A model generated the notes under the pieces. It was given only the letters and a program-made list of their open reading frames with translations, did not search any database and was not told the origin of the DNA. A stretch of DNA of 64,000 nucleotides from Cydia pomonella (Eukaryota > Arthropoda > Insecta > Lepidoptera > Tortricidae). Of this stretch, positions 1 through 10,599 are shown one piece after another. Numbering within the stretch: position 1 is the first letter of the stretch; each line of letters begins with the position of its first letter. The DNA is taken from assembly GCF_033807575.1 (NCBI RefSeq), contig NC_084722.1, positions 2,846,832 through 2,910,831 of the forward strand, written 5' to 3'. Position numbers and translations under genes: made by a program.

Positions 1-189
1 TTACCCTTAATTCACAAAAACGATAAACTGTAAGTTTCCTGTATCATATTGATTAATAGTTGAAACATATACCTGTATTTAAATGTGCCTTGTGTTACGT
101 TGAAAACGTAACTAGATATGTAAAGGAGCTACACAGATAGTATAATATTAGCAATAAATGATGCGTAATAAACACAGGTAAATAAATAA

Positions 190-418
190 TATTATAGGAC
201 ATAATTACACAAATTGATGAGCCACACAAAAAGCTTAATACCTAAGGCTTGTGTTGTGGGTACTTAGACAATGACATAATATATAAATACTTAAATACAC
301 AGAAAACACCCATGAATCAATATCCGTGCTCATCACACAAATAAATGCCCTTACCAGCATTGTACCTGGAACTATTGGCTAGATAGATAGGGTCACTACT
401 AAGCAAGACATGTCGTCA
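190..418 (-). repeat. tRNA-derived SINE copy (family S1), degenerate head
   Basis: Read on the minus strand, this matches the SINE copies at 16303-16575 and 33497-33744 from the tRNA-like head to the AT-rich tail (shared blocks include CATGGGTGTTTTCTATGTA-like and GTACTTAGACAA in opposite sense). The A box is degraded (TGTCTTGCTTAG in place of TGGCCTAGTGG), and so is the B box. This is an older, inactive copy. Confidence 0.75.
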
Positions 419-561
419 GGACGTTTGTAGGAGGTATGCCCCAAGGAACTCTATTGGGGCCTACTGTGTATGTGAGTATGATAAAAGACAGCAAAGTGGT
501 GCAGTGGCAAAATGTGTGTTTGTGCGGATCAAGTCAGTTCAAAGTTTTCTTAGACGGACTC

Positions 562-667
562 TATAGTTCGTGTCATCCACGATGACGTGCAGATTTGTCA
601 AATCTAACCTTTATCAACATAACAATACGCTTCAAGGCACGCGTCTTCGTGAATGACACGATCTATA
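562..667. mobile_element. Palindromic MITE, family M1
   Basis: Short foldback element. The left arm TATAGTTCGTGTCATCCACG is inverted at the right end (CGTGAATGACACGATCTATA, a few mismatches). A second copy lies at 16734-16840. It has no coding capacity. Confidence 0.7.
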
Positions 668-675
668 CTTATATA

Positions 676-2298
676 ACCTAATAAAAAGAAACGAAAGATG
701 GACGATAAGTAGTTTTAAATTGCTTGTTTATTAATTTAATTGTAAAAATGTAAAATTATAATATTTTAGTATTTCCTCTTCTTATAGGCTTTAAGTATCA
801 ATTGTATAAACTCATTTGAGTCTGGGTTACCTACGAGACAGGCTGAGCCTAGTGTAGGAGCCAGAGCAAACTGACTAGTATACTTCCTAGCCAAGAATTG
901 TATTTAATTAGGTTAATCTTAACACCTCTGTAAACATATTTGTGTACCTACAAAAAAAAAATTGAAGTTTTTTTTGAAGTTTTTTTGATATTTTTCTAAA
1001 GTTTAGATTAGAATAAAGCCTATAATTGAAAAACGTATAAAATGGGATTTCATAAATGATTGTCCTGTTGGCTGACATGCTAAAAATATTGTAATAATTA
1101 TTTACTTACCTAGAGCAAGACGAAACTTTTTTACTTATTAAAACCGCCTTTTACCATATATTAAATACAAACTACAATTTAAATGTTATTTAAAAACATA
1201 CCCCTCCATACCACGTCTTCTCTCGTTTAAATCTAAACATTTTCACAACACTTCACGTCAAATCCATGATTACACTGTTTAAACACTGCTTATTTGACTC
1301 CAGTAGACAGCTATAAGGTAAAATATAGAGGAAATCGAAATGAATGTATCACAGAGTGACGAACGCTTCAAGCTACAGCGGCACAATATTGGTTACAACA
1401 ACATTACTATAGTGTAGTAAAACTATCGATAAACTAGCGGGGAAACGTCGATGAAAACTGAGGCGTTGACAGAGGCGAGCATGAGTCTGCGGACTGTGTG
1501 CAAATGACATTAATATGCGTAGCGTATGGGTGACGTGGCGTGGTGACCGTGAACTATGCTTACAATTGACAATTAGTGTGAGATGTGCTTTGTTAAAGCT
1601 TGTACCCACCGCAAAGAGCTAGATGCTCTTATGTACCTCTTAGTAGTCAGCAGAAACTAAACGGTGAGGTGGACAAAATATTCTGCATTAATTTTACACC
1701 CTTATCATTAGCTCCTCTCCCGCCAAGCAACTTGTATAAAAATATTTAAGAATTTTTTCCACTGGTTTTGCAATATCTTTACAAACAAAATTTAATTGAA
1801 AAGGAAGTAAAAGTGGAGGAAAGCGTTAATATATACCGAAGGTATTTCAAGGATGCTTTTGTGTTTAGACAGATGTGGTAAAACCAAAAAGGGTTTTATC
1901 TACTTTTATTGAAGCTCGCCGTGACCAACCTCATAGTTCGTTTTCATCGATAAAATTCATCGACTATCGTCGACACCGGTGCAGCCCTAACCCTTATCAG
2001 AGCCGACAGAACGCGACTGTTATCTCGCTTGTAATAAGTATGCACGTTACATTAAACTATATATTTCCCCACAGTCTACTCACATCAACAAAAGAGGAAT
2101 CGACTTCAAAACACGATTATAAGAAGTCATCAGTTTATGGTCTTCATCAGCAGTTCCACTTTCCCAGAAAATGTTTTCTGTGAGCAAATTCACAAGGTTA
2201 TAAATGAATATTAAGGGATATTCTTACACAAATCAACCCAGTCCTAATGATGTTGTATAACTATAGATAGTTTATACTCATACATAAGGAGCACAAAT
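676..2298. other. Gene-free AT-rich stretch
   Basis: No recognisable gene or repeat family. Short ORFs at 1373-1609 (-) and 1875-2183 (+) have no family resemblance, no splice context and low-complexity composition, so they are treated as chance. T-rich runs occur near 950-1000. Confidence 0.5.
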
Positions 2299-2299
2299 A

Positions 2300-2597
2300 A
2301 AAAAACCGGGCAAGTGCGAGTCGGACTCGCGCACGAAGGGCTCCGTACCATTATTTATAAAAACGGCAAAAAATATATGTTTGTTGTATGGGCCCCCCTT
2401 AAATATTTATTTTATTCTGTTTTTATTATTTGTTGTTATAGCGGCAACAGAAATACATCATCTGTGAAAATTTCAACTGTCTAGCTATCACGGTTCATGA
2501 GATACAGCCTGGTGACAGACGGACGGATGGACGGACGAACAGCGAAGTCTCAGTTATAGGGGTCCCGTTTGGCCCTTTGGGTACGGAACCCTAAAAA
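2300..2597 (+). repeat. Lepidopteran GGTTCCGTACC-type interspersed element (family L1), near full length
   Basis: Starts with CCGGGCAAGTGCGAGTCGG and GGGCTCCGTACC and ends with GGTACGGAACCCTAAAAA, so its ends carry a short inverted repeat around GGTTCCGTACC. A (GACG)-rich block (GACAGACGGACGGATGGACG) lies near 2514-2535. Related copies in this window are at 4462, 6377, 50860, 52361 and 56812. It is non-coding. That this element type is common in moth genomes is from general knowledge. Confidence 0.75.
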
Positions 2598-2639
2598 TAC
2601 TTCCATATTTATTTCTATACCTACGAAGAAACCTGTTTT

Positions 2640-2800
2640 TTTTCATGTAATATGCAGAAAACGAGCAGACGAGCCGCCTGATGGGAAGCAGTCATCGCCG
2701 CCCATGGACATAAGCAACATCGGAGAAGCCACTTATGCGTGGCCAACCTTGAGAACCCTAAATACCTGCTTTTTAACGAACCCCATGTGAAAACGCCTCA
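2640..2800 (-). repeat. Non-LTR retrotransposon 3'-end fragment (CCGCCTGATGG family), diverged
   Basis: Contains GAGCCGCCTGATGGGAAGCA, followed by a diverged version of the block seen at 12955-13200 and 31390-31640, where the minus strand reads as a retrotransposon C-terminus. This copy is too decayed to give a continuous reading frame. Confidence 0.55.
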
Positions 2801-2974
2801 GAATTTTCGCATTCTATTCATTATTGTCATACTCGTTGTTAAACATCAGCTTGTCTCTTTCTCTTTCGGTGAGCGGGAGCTCGTTAGCACATCCACATCT
2901 CTCGCTTGCCCAGGTGCGACTAAAGGCTTGGAATGCTTATGAATGACCTATCTTGAGTTACAATAAATCATTGC

Positions 2975-3184
2975 CCAGTCCCACAGTAATCTCAATAGGG
3001 TTTGTGCTGTGGCCAGGTAGATAGGCCGGCGAAATATTTCATATGTAAATATATATTAATGCGGGTATAAATAGAAAACATCCGTAACTCTGGGCACAAT
3101 GGGTGTTAAGCACACAAATATTTGCCCTTACCAGGATTCGAACCCAGAACCCCTGCCACATAGGCAGGGTTTGAGTTGAGGCTA
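2975..3184 (-). repeat. tRNA-derived SINE copy (S1-related), head truncated
   Basis: On the minus strand there is a B box (GGGTTCGAATCCTGG) followed by the GGGCAAATATTTGTG and ACTGTGGGA blocks of family S1. The tRNA-like head stops where the palindromic element at 3185 begins, so the MITE probably inserted into, or truncated, the SINE head. Confidence 0.65.
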
Positions 3185-3308
3185 AAGGAGCCCACTGACT
3201 ACCAGTTCGCCGGACGATATCGGCCTGTCAGTTATTCGCAAAAGCTGACAACCGCGAATAATTGACAGGCCGAAATCGTCCGGCGAACTGGTAACCAGTG
3301 GGCCCCTT
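3185..3308. mobile_element. Palindromic MITE, family M2
   Basis: Nearly perfect foldback. The left arm CCAGTTCGCCGGACGATATC is inverted as GATTTCGTCCGGCGAACTGG-like sequence on the right, around a short centre with CTGACAACCGCGAATAAT. The ends read GAGCCCACTG / CAGTGGGCCCC. A second copy is at 62541-62660. Confidence 0.85.
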
Positions 3309-4153
3309 ATGTCGCCGTTTTTAGAGGCCGAGGCCGTTGGACGAGTTACTTGTAAAAAATACCGAGACCATTATAAATATGCCCATAGTATTTGAAGAGG
3401 TATCTCAATTTCCTCAGAATCCCATCGTAAGATCTACTAAATGAAAATGGAACAAGAATTCTGATCAATTGAGTTAGAAATTTTGAAGTCGGTTAAAAAG
3501 AATATGGATTAACATTATAGATATTCTCATTTTAAAATGATATTTTGCAGCGGAAGGTATAATTCTGAGAATAAAAGTCTGCGGTTATGCGCATTTACGG
3601 ATGGTACAGTTGAAAATAATAAATATCAAATAACATAATAAATAAGGAAACGTAGCCATAAAGACAATATATCGATAAATTCCAATCGAAAAGTAAAAAA
3701 CGTATCGCGAAAGCCGATGACAGATGCGATAAAAAGTGACGTAATAATTTCTGTACTTTATTTAAGCATCTCATTAGCCCTTCACCAAAAAGTTATCTCT
3801 CTGTATCACTCTTCCATATTTCCATATTAGTGCGACAGAGACAGTTGCGTTTAGTTAGCTACGGAGCATTAACGATTGTTATCTTGTCTACGCACCCTGT
3901 AAACAGCAAATTTTGTTGAGGGTCTGTGCAGTATATTATTTTGGACACCTGGACTTGGCACTTCTGCTTCTAACTGTAGATACAGAATCAGTAAATATAT
4001 GACTGAATGACCAAAGGCTAGTAAATATATGACTGACAACCTCTGCAATTAAATTCATACTATCTTTATTTTTTCTCTTCTGAAGTTAGGATTTTTTATA
4101 GTATGAATATAAAAATAAAATACAAAAACAAGTACAAGAAGAATAAAAAATAC
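3309..4153. other. Gene-free stretch
   Basis: No gene was recognised. A segment near 3830-3900 (GTTGCGTTTAGTTAGCTACGG) resembles internal sequence of the palindromic element at 23450-24120 and is probably a fragment of it. The rest is AT-rich and unassigned. Confidence 0.5.
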
Positions 4154-4165
4154 ATATAAACATAT

Positions 4166-4292
4166 CTTATATTTTTAGTCCATGATGTGCGCCTTCTACC
4201 ACGACCACGCTTGCCTTCAATTTTTCCTTCAATTATTACTTTCAGTAGGTTGTATTTATTGTTTCTATATATATGTCCAAAATACGCTGCTT
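4166..4292 (-). pseudogene. Non-LTR retrotransposon C-terminal fragment (inverted upstream half)
   Basis: On the minus strand this reads AAYFGHIYRNNKYNLLKVII, then a basic stretch EGKIEGKRGRGRRRTSW and TKNIR. This matches the region after the reverse transcriptase in many insect LINEs (pattern yfGH-xxR-xxxYxLL-xxIieGKieGkRgrGRrxxSWxxNiR). No stop codon interrupts it. It continues directly, in protein order, into the plus-strand piece at 4323-4436. It is a dead fragment of about 42 codons. Confidence 0.8.
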
Positions 4293-4322
4293 ATAATATA
4301 ATAATAATACTTGCTGCTTGGT

Positions 4323-4436
4323 AATATAAGAGACTGGTTAAAAGTGAAGAGCATAGATGGACTAATTCGCATGACTGAACATAGAGAGACATATAGACAT
4401 ATGGTCGCCAACCTCCTGGACGGAGATGGCACGTGA
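4323..4436 (+). pseudogene. Non-LTR retrotransposon C-terminal tail (sense half)
   Basis: Translates as NIRDWLKVKSIDGLIRMTEH followed by RETYRHMVANLLDGDGT and a stop. This is the usual tail (NiRdW...A.dRe.yr.mvANLldgdgt) of the same LINE family as the inverted half to its left. The NIR overlap between the halves marks the inversion break. No intact element copy exists here. Confidence 0.8.
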
Positions 4437-4461
4437 AGAAGAAGATATAAACATATTATAA

Positions 4462-4677
4462 CAACCGGACAAGTGCTAGTCAGACTCCCCCACCGAGGGT
4501 TCCGTACTTTTTAGTATTTGTTGTTATAGCGGCAACAGAAATACATCATCTGTGAATTTCAACTGTCTAATTATCACGGTTCTTGAGATACAGCCTGGTG
4601 TCAGACGGACAGACGGACGGACAGCGGAGTGTTAGTAATAGAGTCCCGTTTTATCCTTTGGGTACGGAACCCTAAAA
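4462..4677 (+). repeat. L1-family interspersed element, shortened copy
   Basis: Same element as 2300-2597, with an internal deletion. It starts AACCGGACAAGTGCTAGTCA, has GAGGGTTCCGTAC, a (GACG)-rich block near 4606-4622, and ends GGTACGGAACCCTAAAAA. Confidence 0.75.
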
Positions 4678-4679
4678 AA

Positions 4680-4775
4680 CCTAGCTTAGGGTGCCGCCAG
4701 CAGCGGGGCAGGGCCCAAGCTGCCGGTATTCAGGGCCGCAGAGAGGAACCGCCGGACTATCCGCGCCGTGTTCAA
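4680..4775 (-). repeat. Fragment of the repeat duplicated at 49293-50472
   Basis: GCCGCCAGCAGCGGGGCAGG, then the GGCCCAAGCTGCC and GGGCCGC blocks, match in reverse orientation the GGGCCCTGCCCCGCTGCTGG segment at 49.4 and 50.0 kb. The family is unidentified but interspersed. Confidence 0.65.
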
Positions 4776-5715
4776 ATTATTATTTTTATTCCTTCAGTCA
4801 AACCGTACTAAACCTACTAGACAAGACTAAAGTGTTTCAAAATTTCCTGATGGTAATCAATTTCGTATAGCATAATATTATGTTGGAATAACAGCGCCAT
4901 CTATGCGTGACACCAAGTTACATATACGATTAGTGTATTGGTATTTCAAGTAAGTATCGGACTATTGACACATCAGACATTTTTCCTATACAAAGTATTG
5001 GCGTAAGGGGAAATAGTCCGCTAGATGGCGTTGACATACAAAAATTGTGCAAAAACTAAACGTACAGCGCTTTGTATTCTCAAAAAAATCTAACGTTACA
5101 TATTTAAATCTGTGAACGTTACACTGTTCAGCTTTTTCGCAGAGTATTTAAATATTTGGCGCCCCGGGCCAAAAGTGATCATAATGTATTTCATTTAAGG
5201 AAAAAGACCCTGTTTTGCCGCCTTTTGCAGCCTGCCGCCCCGGGCCATGGCCCCCTTGGCCCTAGTGTAAATACGCTCCTGCTTTGTCGGTTTCTTGAAA
5301 TTTTAAACTTGATGTTACTAAAACTTTGTCAATGTCGTCAACTTAAACAACATCGAAAAAGCTATAAAATTAAAATAAAACCATACATATTTTACTTAAG
5401 TAATTTACATTATTTCTCTTCATATGAATCTCTGAATGAAGAATACATTTTATAATACAAAAAGGATTTTACACAATAAAATAATTTTACACTAAAAATT
5501 AAAACCTATTTCTAACTATAAAGTTAAATACAAATTGCCTCTGAATTAACCTATGTAAGTGAAAGATTCAAAACAGTAAATAAAATAAAAACATTTCAAC
5601 GCACGAGGAAAAAAAAAACATTTAAAACAATTGAAGCTGCATTAATGTTTAACCCCCTTATTCAAATAATTAATAGAATCAGGCGTTACTTTGCGGAAAT
5701 CCATGCTAATTAAAA
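4776..5715. other. Gene-free stretch
   Basis: Holds a GC-rich patch at about 5155-5275 (GCCGCCCCGGGCCATGGCCC) in an otherwise AT-rich setting. The 99-aa ORF there (5156-5455) is low complexity and not recognised. The remainder is unassigned. Confidence 0.45.
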
Positions 5716-6106
5716 CAAGTAATATTACTTTGCTAATCCGCGAGAAAATAACGTGTTAGTCAATCAGTGCTAACCCGTTATACTTACTTGCGTATTTTTA
5801 CATGCAATCAATGTTCCCACCCTCCCACCGCAAAAATAAATACGCAAATAAATATAACAACCCACCACCAAAAGTACAAAACTCGACACGTGTTTCGCCT
5901 CTCTACGAGGCATCCTCAGGAGATGCTGGAGATGTTGTCGGGTGTCATACCGTCAACATCTCCAGCATCTCCTGAGGATTTGCGTATTTATTTTTGCGGT
6001 GGGCGGGTGGGAACATTGATGTAAAAATACGCAAGTAAGTATAACGGGTTAGCACTGATTGACTAACACGTTATTTTCTCGCGGATTAGCAAAGTAATAT
6101 TACTTG
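5716..6106. mobile_element. Long foldback element with nested inner inverted repeat
   Basis: The outer arms, about 115-125 bp each, start CAAGTAATATTACTTTGCTA and include TGCTAACCCGTTATACTTAC. They are inverted at the right end with very few differences. The centre holds a second inverted repeat (TCCTCAGGAGATGCTGGAGA and its complement, about 5917-5978) and the motif ACACGTGTTTCGCCTC. It is non-coding; the 85-aa ORF at 5767-6024 simply runs through the palindrome. Confidence 0.85.
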
Positions 6107-6376
6107 TCTTAATTTTTAATCCCCCTTATTCATAAAACTTTACGGGCCTGATTTAGTTAAATTTTGTTTTATTCCTTTCTGACAAATACAGAAATCAAAA
6201 TGACAGATAGAGACAAACGATTCATAGCTAATTCAGGCCGGTAACGTTTATTAATAACGCCATAATGCTTTAAACAATTCCATAAGAGCCTATCGAACAA
6301 AACAGTAAATTGTACTGTTCCGAAAAGACAGTAAATTTTACTGTTTTGAGTAGTTAAATTTCGTTTATTTCTATCG

Positions 6377-6562
6377 TTTTTAGGTTTCCGTACCCAAAGG
6401 GTCAAACGGGACCCTATTACTGAGACTTCGCTGTCCGTCCGTCCGTCCGACCGTCTATCACCAGGCTGTATCTCATGAACCGTGATAGCTAGACAGTTGA
6501 AACTTTCACAGATAATGTATTTCTGTTGCCGCTACAACAACAAATACTAAAAACAGAATAAA
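6377..6562 (-). repeat. L1-family interspersed element, 3' half
   Basis: Reverse-orientation copy. It begins TTTCCGTACCCAAAGGGTC, has a CCGTCCGTCCGTCCGACCGT block, and ends near the CAACAACAAATACTAAAAAC segment, matching the right half of the 2300-2597 copy. Confidence 0.75.
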
Positions 6563-6567
6563 ATAAA

Positions 6568-6745
6568 TAGTGTAAATAAATTCGATTTCGAAACGTGACG
6601 TACGCGTTTGCGTTTAGTCTCATTTTGTATTGGATTTAGTAAGAGCGCGCCAAGCGGAACGTTTTGGAAACTCAAAATCCTATACAAAATGAGACTTAAC
6701 GCAAACGCGTTCGTCACGTTATGATGTCAATCAAATTTACACTGA
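6568..6745. mobile_element. Palindromic MITE, family M3
   Basis: TIR-type element. Its arms contain GTGACGTACGCGTTTGCGTT and the inverted AACGCAAACGCGTTCGTCAC, with GCGCGCCAAGCGGAACGTTT in the centre. The ends are TAGTGTAAAT / ATTTACACTGA. Further copies are at 23471-23653 and 23660-23822, with right-half fragments at about 49830-49870 and 50420-50470. Confidence 0.8.
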
Positions 6746-6839
6746 TCTATAAATTGAGCGGTTGTGTTGAGCCTACACTATCGAGAGTAGGACCATGAAG
6801 TATAAAACAAATCCTTCATAATATCTACCTATGTTGTGA

Positions 6840-7000
6840 AGGTTTACTAAAAAATATTTTATCATCACACTTGCTCGAAAAAAATCTTATATCATGCAGG
6901 TGTACTGAAGAACAAAGGCATATTGTTCCCACGGGAGTTATAGATTGTGAAAAAAATAGCTATAACTCCCTAGGGAGTTAAGGCTTTTTTTAAATTATGT
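6840..7000 (+). repeat. Interspersed repeat, also present near 15950
   Basis: CTTGCTCGAAAAAAATCTTA, GGTGTACTGAAG and the paired blocks TAACTCCC / GGGAGTTA also occur in reverse orientation at 15945-16080. The inner TAACTCCCTAGGGAGTTA is itself a palindrome. The family is unassigned. Confidence 0.6.
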
Positions 7001-7167
7001 CACTAATGCATACAAATTAAGTAGCGGAAATAAGTTTTACTCTTTAAGTACTGTCTTTTATAATTTAATATTTTTGTTTATGTTTAAAAATATTTAATTT
7101 TATTAATTTATTTTTACATAATTTTCAACCGTGGCTGAATGCCGAATAGATAAAATAAAAACAACAT

Positions 7168-7216
7168 GTATTTATTATGTCACATAGTTTTGCTTACTAT
7201 GTGACATAATAAATAC
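7168..7216. repeat. Perfect 20-bp hairpin
   Basis: Arms GTATTTATTATGTCACATAG and CTATGTGACATAATAAATAC are perfectly complementary around a 9-nt loop. The flanks resemble repeat DNA, so a foldback transposon tip is more likely than a functional RNA. Confidence 0.8.
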
Positions 7217-8162
7217 CTCGTTACCTAATCTGTCAAGAAATGACAACATGGCGGACGAATGTTAAGAATTATTTCGTTTAAAGTTTAGTTTTTTCTTCGC
7301 AAGTGTGATAAAAAACATTGTACGTAACTCCGGGGGTAAGAATATTGCAAACTCGGGTCATTAATTCCCTCCAGCCTCCGGCTGTCAGAAATTACCATCC
7401 TCGCTTCCAAAATTTCACTTACCCCCCTCGTTGCACAATGTACTATTTTTAATTCAACCCTACGAACGCTAGTACGCAGACTAATGTGCGAGCAGAGGTA
7501 GCTAAAGGTAGCTAACATAATAAATATAGTATATGTATCTCAAAGAGCTTCAATTTTGCATGTAAAAATAACTTCGTTTTATACGCAGACTTGGTCAGGT
7601 CTTCAGGTCAGGTATTCTTTAAAGATGTATCTTACCTAAAAGTTATAGTTAAACTTCTCATTTAATATTACATTAGCGGACTGACAAAGTTCTAATAGAT
7701 TATTATGAGAATTGAAATGTGTTCACTTGCTACGCAATTTACGATTTGTCATCAAATCTTCCATTCGAAAAAAAAAAATAAGTTGCCAGCCCTAATTTAC
7801 CAGCGCATACTATGTGCGCAGCGCTTGCGCATAATTTAAGACAACGTTCGATGCAAATTCACCGTTGACTCACGCGCCCATAGCGTGGACAAATTTGGTA
7901 CTGAACACAAGGGAACATAAAACAATTGAAAAGGGTCAAAAGTTTCGGGAAAAATAGCGTCTTTTCTGTAAAAAGTACGAAAGTTAACGATTTAGATACA
8001 TTTTACCATAGAAATATAATATAAGTAAGCAAATAGTTCTAACTCCATACATCAGTTTTCTTACTAAAACCCGGGTTATTTCGCAGTAATACAAACTGTA
8101 GGTACTATACCATTATTTTGAAATAATAAAACAATGGCATGAAACAAAAAAAAAATGATTAC
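7217..8162. other. Gene-free stretch containing a small TIR element
   Basis: An imperfect TIR element runs from about 7315 to 7441: ACATTGTACGTAACTCCGGG on the left, CTCGTTGCACAATGT on the right. The rest is unassigned AT-rich sequence. The minus-strand ORF at 7285-7518 runs across the element and has no recognised relative. Confidence 0.5.
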
Positions 8163-8468
8163 TTAAAGTGAAGTTCAATAGAAAAGACAAATAATGTAAA
8201 CAAATATGACAGATTTTGTTAGCATTTGACGTATAATCTAAAAGTTTTATTATGTAATAATGGGTCGAATTTTTCCCTCATATATGCAATTTCTTAAGGG
8301 CTTATTATGTAATTTGTGTCCGCTAGTATTTCTCAGTAAAATACTAAATCATATATTTTATGTAGTACCTGATATAAATATAAGGTGTTGTTATATAAAC
8401 TGTTGTCCCTAACATAAAGGTAAATGCGTTTGTTTACATTATTTGTCTTTTCTATTGAACTGCACTTT
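8163..8468. mobile_element. Foldback element, 40-bp arms
   Basis: The left arm (8165-8204, containing CAATAGAAAAGACAAATAAT) and the right arm (8429-8468) are complementary over 40 bp with a single mismatch. They enclose about 220 bp of AT-rich sequence without coding potential. Confidence 0.75.
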
Positions 8469-8504
8469 ACTTTTAATTACGTTTAAACCATTTACGTAAA
8501 GACA

Positions 8505-8645
8505 GGAATTACGGGCACCACTAATGGTGCCAACACAGCGGAACGCATCTAGTTGCGACCTTTGGCGCGCGTGATGCGAACTCATCAACCAATCGCCTTG
8601 CAGCATTCCATCGAGGCACACCAAACGCGAATGTTCAGTCCAAAT
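8505..8645. mobile_element. Partial palindromic MITE, family M9
   Basis: Carries GCGCGCGTGATGCGAACTCA and CAACCAATCG, the inverted centre of the foldback at 63465-63625, plus the CTAGTTGCG block. Only part of the palindrome is preserved. Confidence 0.6.
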
Positions 8646-9005
8646 TATGTGATCCGGGCCTATCTAGATTTTAAAAGTAAAAATCTTTGGTTTAAATCCG
8701 ATGCAATAAAGAGTGTTATAAGATAAACATGTGTATGTGGGTTAAATAAATACTAGAACGCGTAAAATAAAATGTACAAAAAAATTAACAAGTATTTTTT
8801 AATTTACTTTTGTTACAATAAAGCAATTGTCTTTCCTAGTAATTGACCGTTTGATGTCTGTTGTAAACGCAATCGCGCTGACTAAATAGCAAGAATTTAT
8901 TACCGTTGAACATGTAATTCAATACCTACGCATTTTATAGTTTATCTTGCGAAACTTAAGAGTTAAACAAACCCACCGTCAATAAACCGCTTATGTACAT
9001 CTTGC

Positions 9006-9077
9006 TCAGCACAGGGAGGATTGGAAAGCTAGAGAGGAGGCCTTTGCCCAGCAGTGGGACACACAAATAAGCTAATA
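9006..9077 (+). pseudogene. Non-LTR retrotransposon C-terminal tail fragment
   Basis: The reading frame AQHREDWKAREEAFAQQWDT-QIS-stop resembles the extreme C-terminus of common lepidopteran LINEs (A.DR..W...EeAf.QQW). It is followed by an AATAAATAAAAAAATG-type A-rich tail. Only about 23 codons survive, so this is a 5'-truncated dead copy. Confidence 0.65.
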
Positions 9078-9582
9078 AATAAAAAAATGTACATATACAA
9101 GTTACGCTCTCAGTTTAAATCGACACCCTAAAATTACATAAAATTTAGCATAAACTATTATTAGCGGCACGAGTCGTAAGACATTTAAAAGAAAAATTGG
9201 ATTATTTTTGTTATTTCACCGACACCTACAAAATTTCTACCGCTTTATGTATTAAAAGTTAAATGTCCTATTCGTCCTTTATGTTTTCGATGTATTTAAT
9301 TACAATTAATGCAGTTTATTTCAATATTATTAACAAGTTAAAACTATTTTTTTTCGCTCCAGCCAGGATGGCGCCATTAATTTTAAAACTATCAAAAATC
9401 AATGAAAAATAAATCTCAAGCGTCTCCATGGGTCTTGTTTATGGTAAAATGTCGCCAGTGTTTAAAAACTGATGATAAATACTTATTTTTCAGAATTTGT
9501 CTATATCTATACCATCCCGTTACTGGTGCTACGCCCATTATAGGGGCGTTTACGATACCTACGTAACATATATCTATGTCTG

Positions 9583-9737
9583 GTACAGTCGCCATCAGAT
9601 ATATCAGAGCGGCCAAGCTGCTCACAAACATCTGAACACGCCTCTATTGTCAAGGCGATATCTATTGGCAATTAGAATGTGTGTTCAGATATTTGTGAGC
9701 AGCTTGGCCGCTCTGATATATCTGATGGCGACTGTAC
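9583..9737. mobile_element. Palindromic MITE, family M4
   Basis: Nearly perfect foldback of 155 bp. The arms start GTACAGTCGCCATCAGATAT and end in its inverse. The arms also hold AGCGGCCAAGCTGCTCACAAA. A second copy is at 21164-21304. ORFs on both strands here are only palindrome read-through. Confidence 0.9.
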
Positions 9738-9823
9738 TACTAGTTTTCGTTGTAAAAAATATAATACAAATAAATTAGAACGAGTTGAAGTTTTACATAA
9801 GTAAAAAACTTCTTCAGATATAA

Positions 9824-9990
9824 GTAAGTAAGTAAGTAAGTAAGTAAATAAATATTCTTTATTGTGCACCATACATTTAAAAATAGACAGGAAATGAAAA
9901 AACACGTAAAATTTAGGTAACAACAGGCGGTCTTATCGCTAAGAAGCGATTTCTTCCAGACAACCTTTGGGTAGCAGGAAACTATGAACT
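9824..9990 (-). repeat. (AAGT)n microsatellite plus LINE 3'-end fragment
   Basis: A short AAGT tract (about 9824-9847) leads into TTCTTTATTGTGCACC and, further on, AACAGGCGGTCTTATCGCTA and AGACAACCTTTGGGTAGC. The same pair of blocks recurs at 45100-45240 and 54936-55050. On the minus strand it reads as a retroelement 3' end with an AATAAA-type signal. Confidence 0.65.
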
Positions 9991-10599
9991 TACAACATTG
10001 AACGGGTAGTGCCGATATACATATAATTCAACAAAATGAAGACGCAAACAATATAATACATACCTACATACTAATAAAATAAATACATATATACATACAT
10101 ACATTATATATTATACGATAAATAAAGGCAAGTTAAGGCAGCGAAAGGTAGATGTATGTTAAATACTTGAATGTTTATGTCAAATTTCATGTTATAGACG
10201 TTTTAAATACTATACAATAAGAGCGTAGGTGTTGCTAAGAGAGACAGGGAAATGACATGTACCTTACTCTGTCTCAGCGCAATGTGTCCGACGAAAAGGT
10301 AAATTGAATAACCCCTTTAATTGAAACTAATAGGGTGTGGCTACAAGACACCCATTGGACACAGTAATTGATTCGTTTAATTTACGTGCATACCACGATT
10401 GTCGTGACGGCTGCATTAGTAGCTACCTTGAGGACAACGATTTGTATAACATATATAAAAGATAATGTTTTATTGTTACGGTGGATTTTGAAAATTTTAA
10501 TTATGAGCTCTGATTTGGTTAAAAATGTTTATTTTTCTGTTGGGGGATACAGGCCAGTAACAAAAGATTATAAAATAAGTTTTTGGCTAATATTTCATT

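Larger units (their letters stand above)
4154..4456 (+). mobile_element. 5'-inverted (twin-primed) LINE insertion with 12-bp target duplication
   Basis: The direct repeat ATATAAACATAT lies at 4154-4165 and 4445-4456. Between them are two pieces of the same retrotransposon C-terminus in opposite orientation: an inverted upstream piece (4166-4292, coding on minus) and a sense 3' piece (4323-4436, coding on plus, ending in a stop codon and AGAAGAAG). The inverted piece ends with residues NIR exactly at the left duplication, and the sense piece begins with NIRDW. The arrangement [inverted 5' part][sense 3' part][end] between target duplications is that expected from twin priming during target-primed reverse transcription. 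The insertion abuts an L1-family element starting at about 4462. Confidence 0.85.

Noticed and set aside
7168..7216. MicroRNA precursor
   Set aside because: The stem is perfectly paired, only 20 bp long and lies among repeats; it looks like a foldback element tip.
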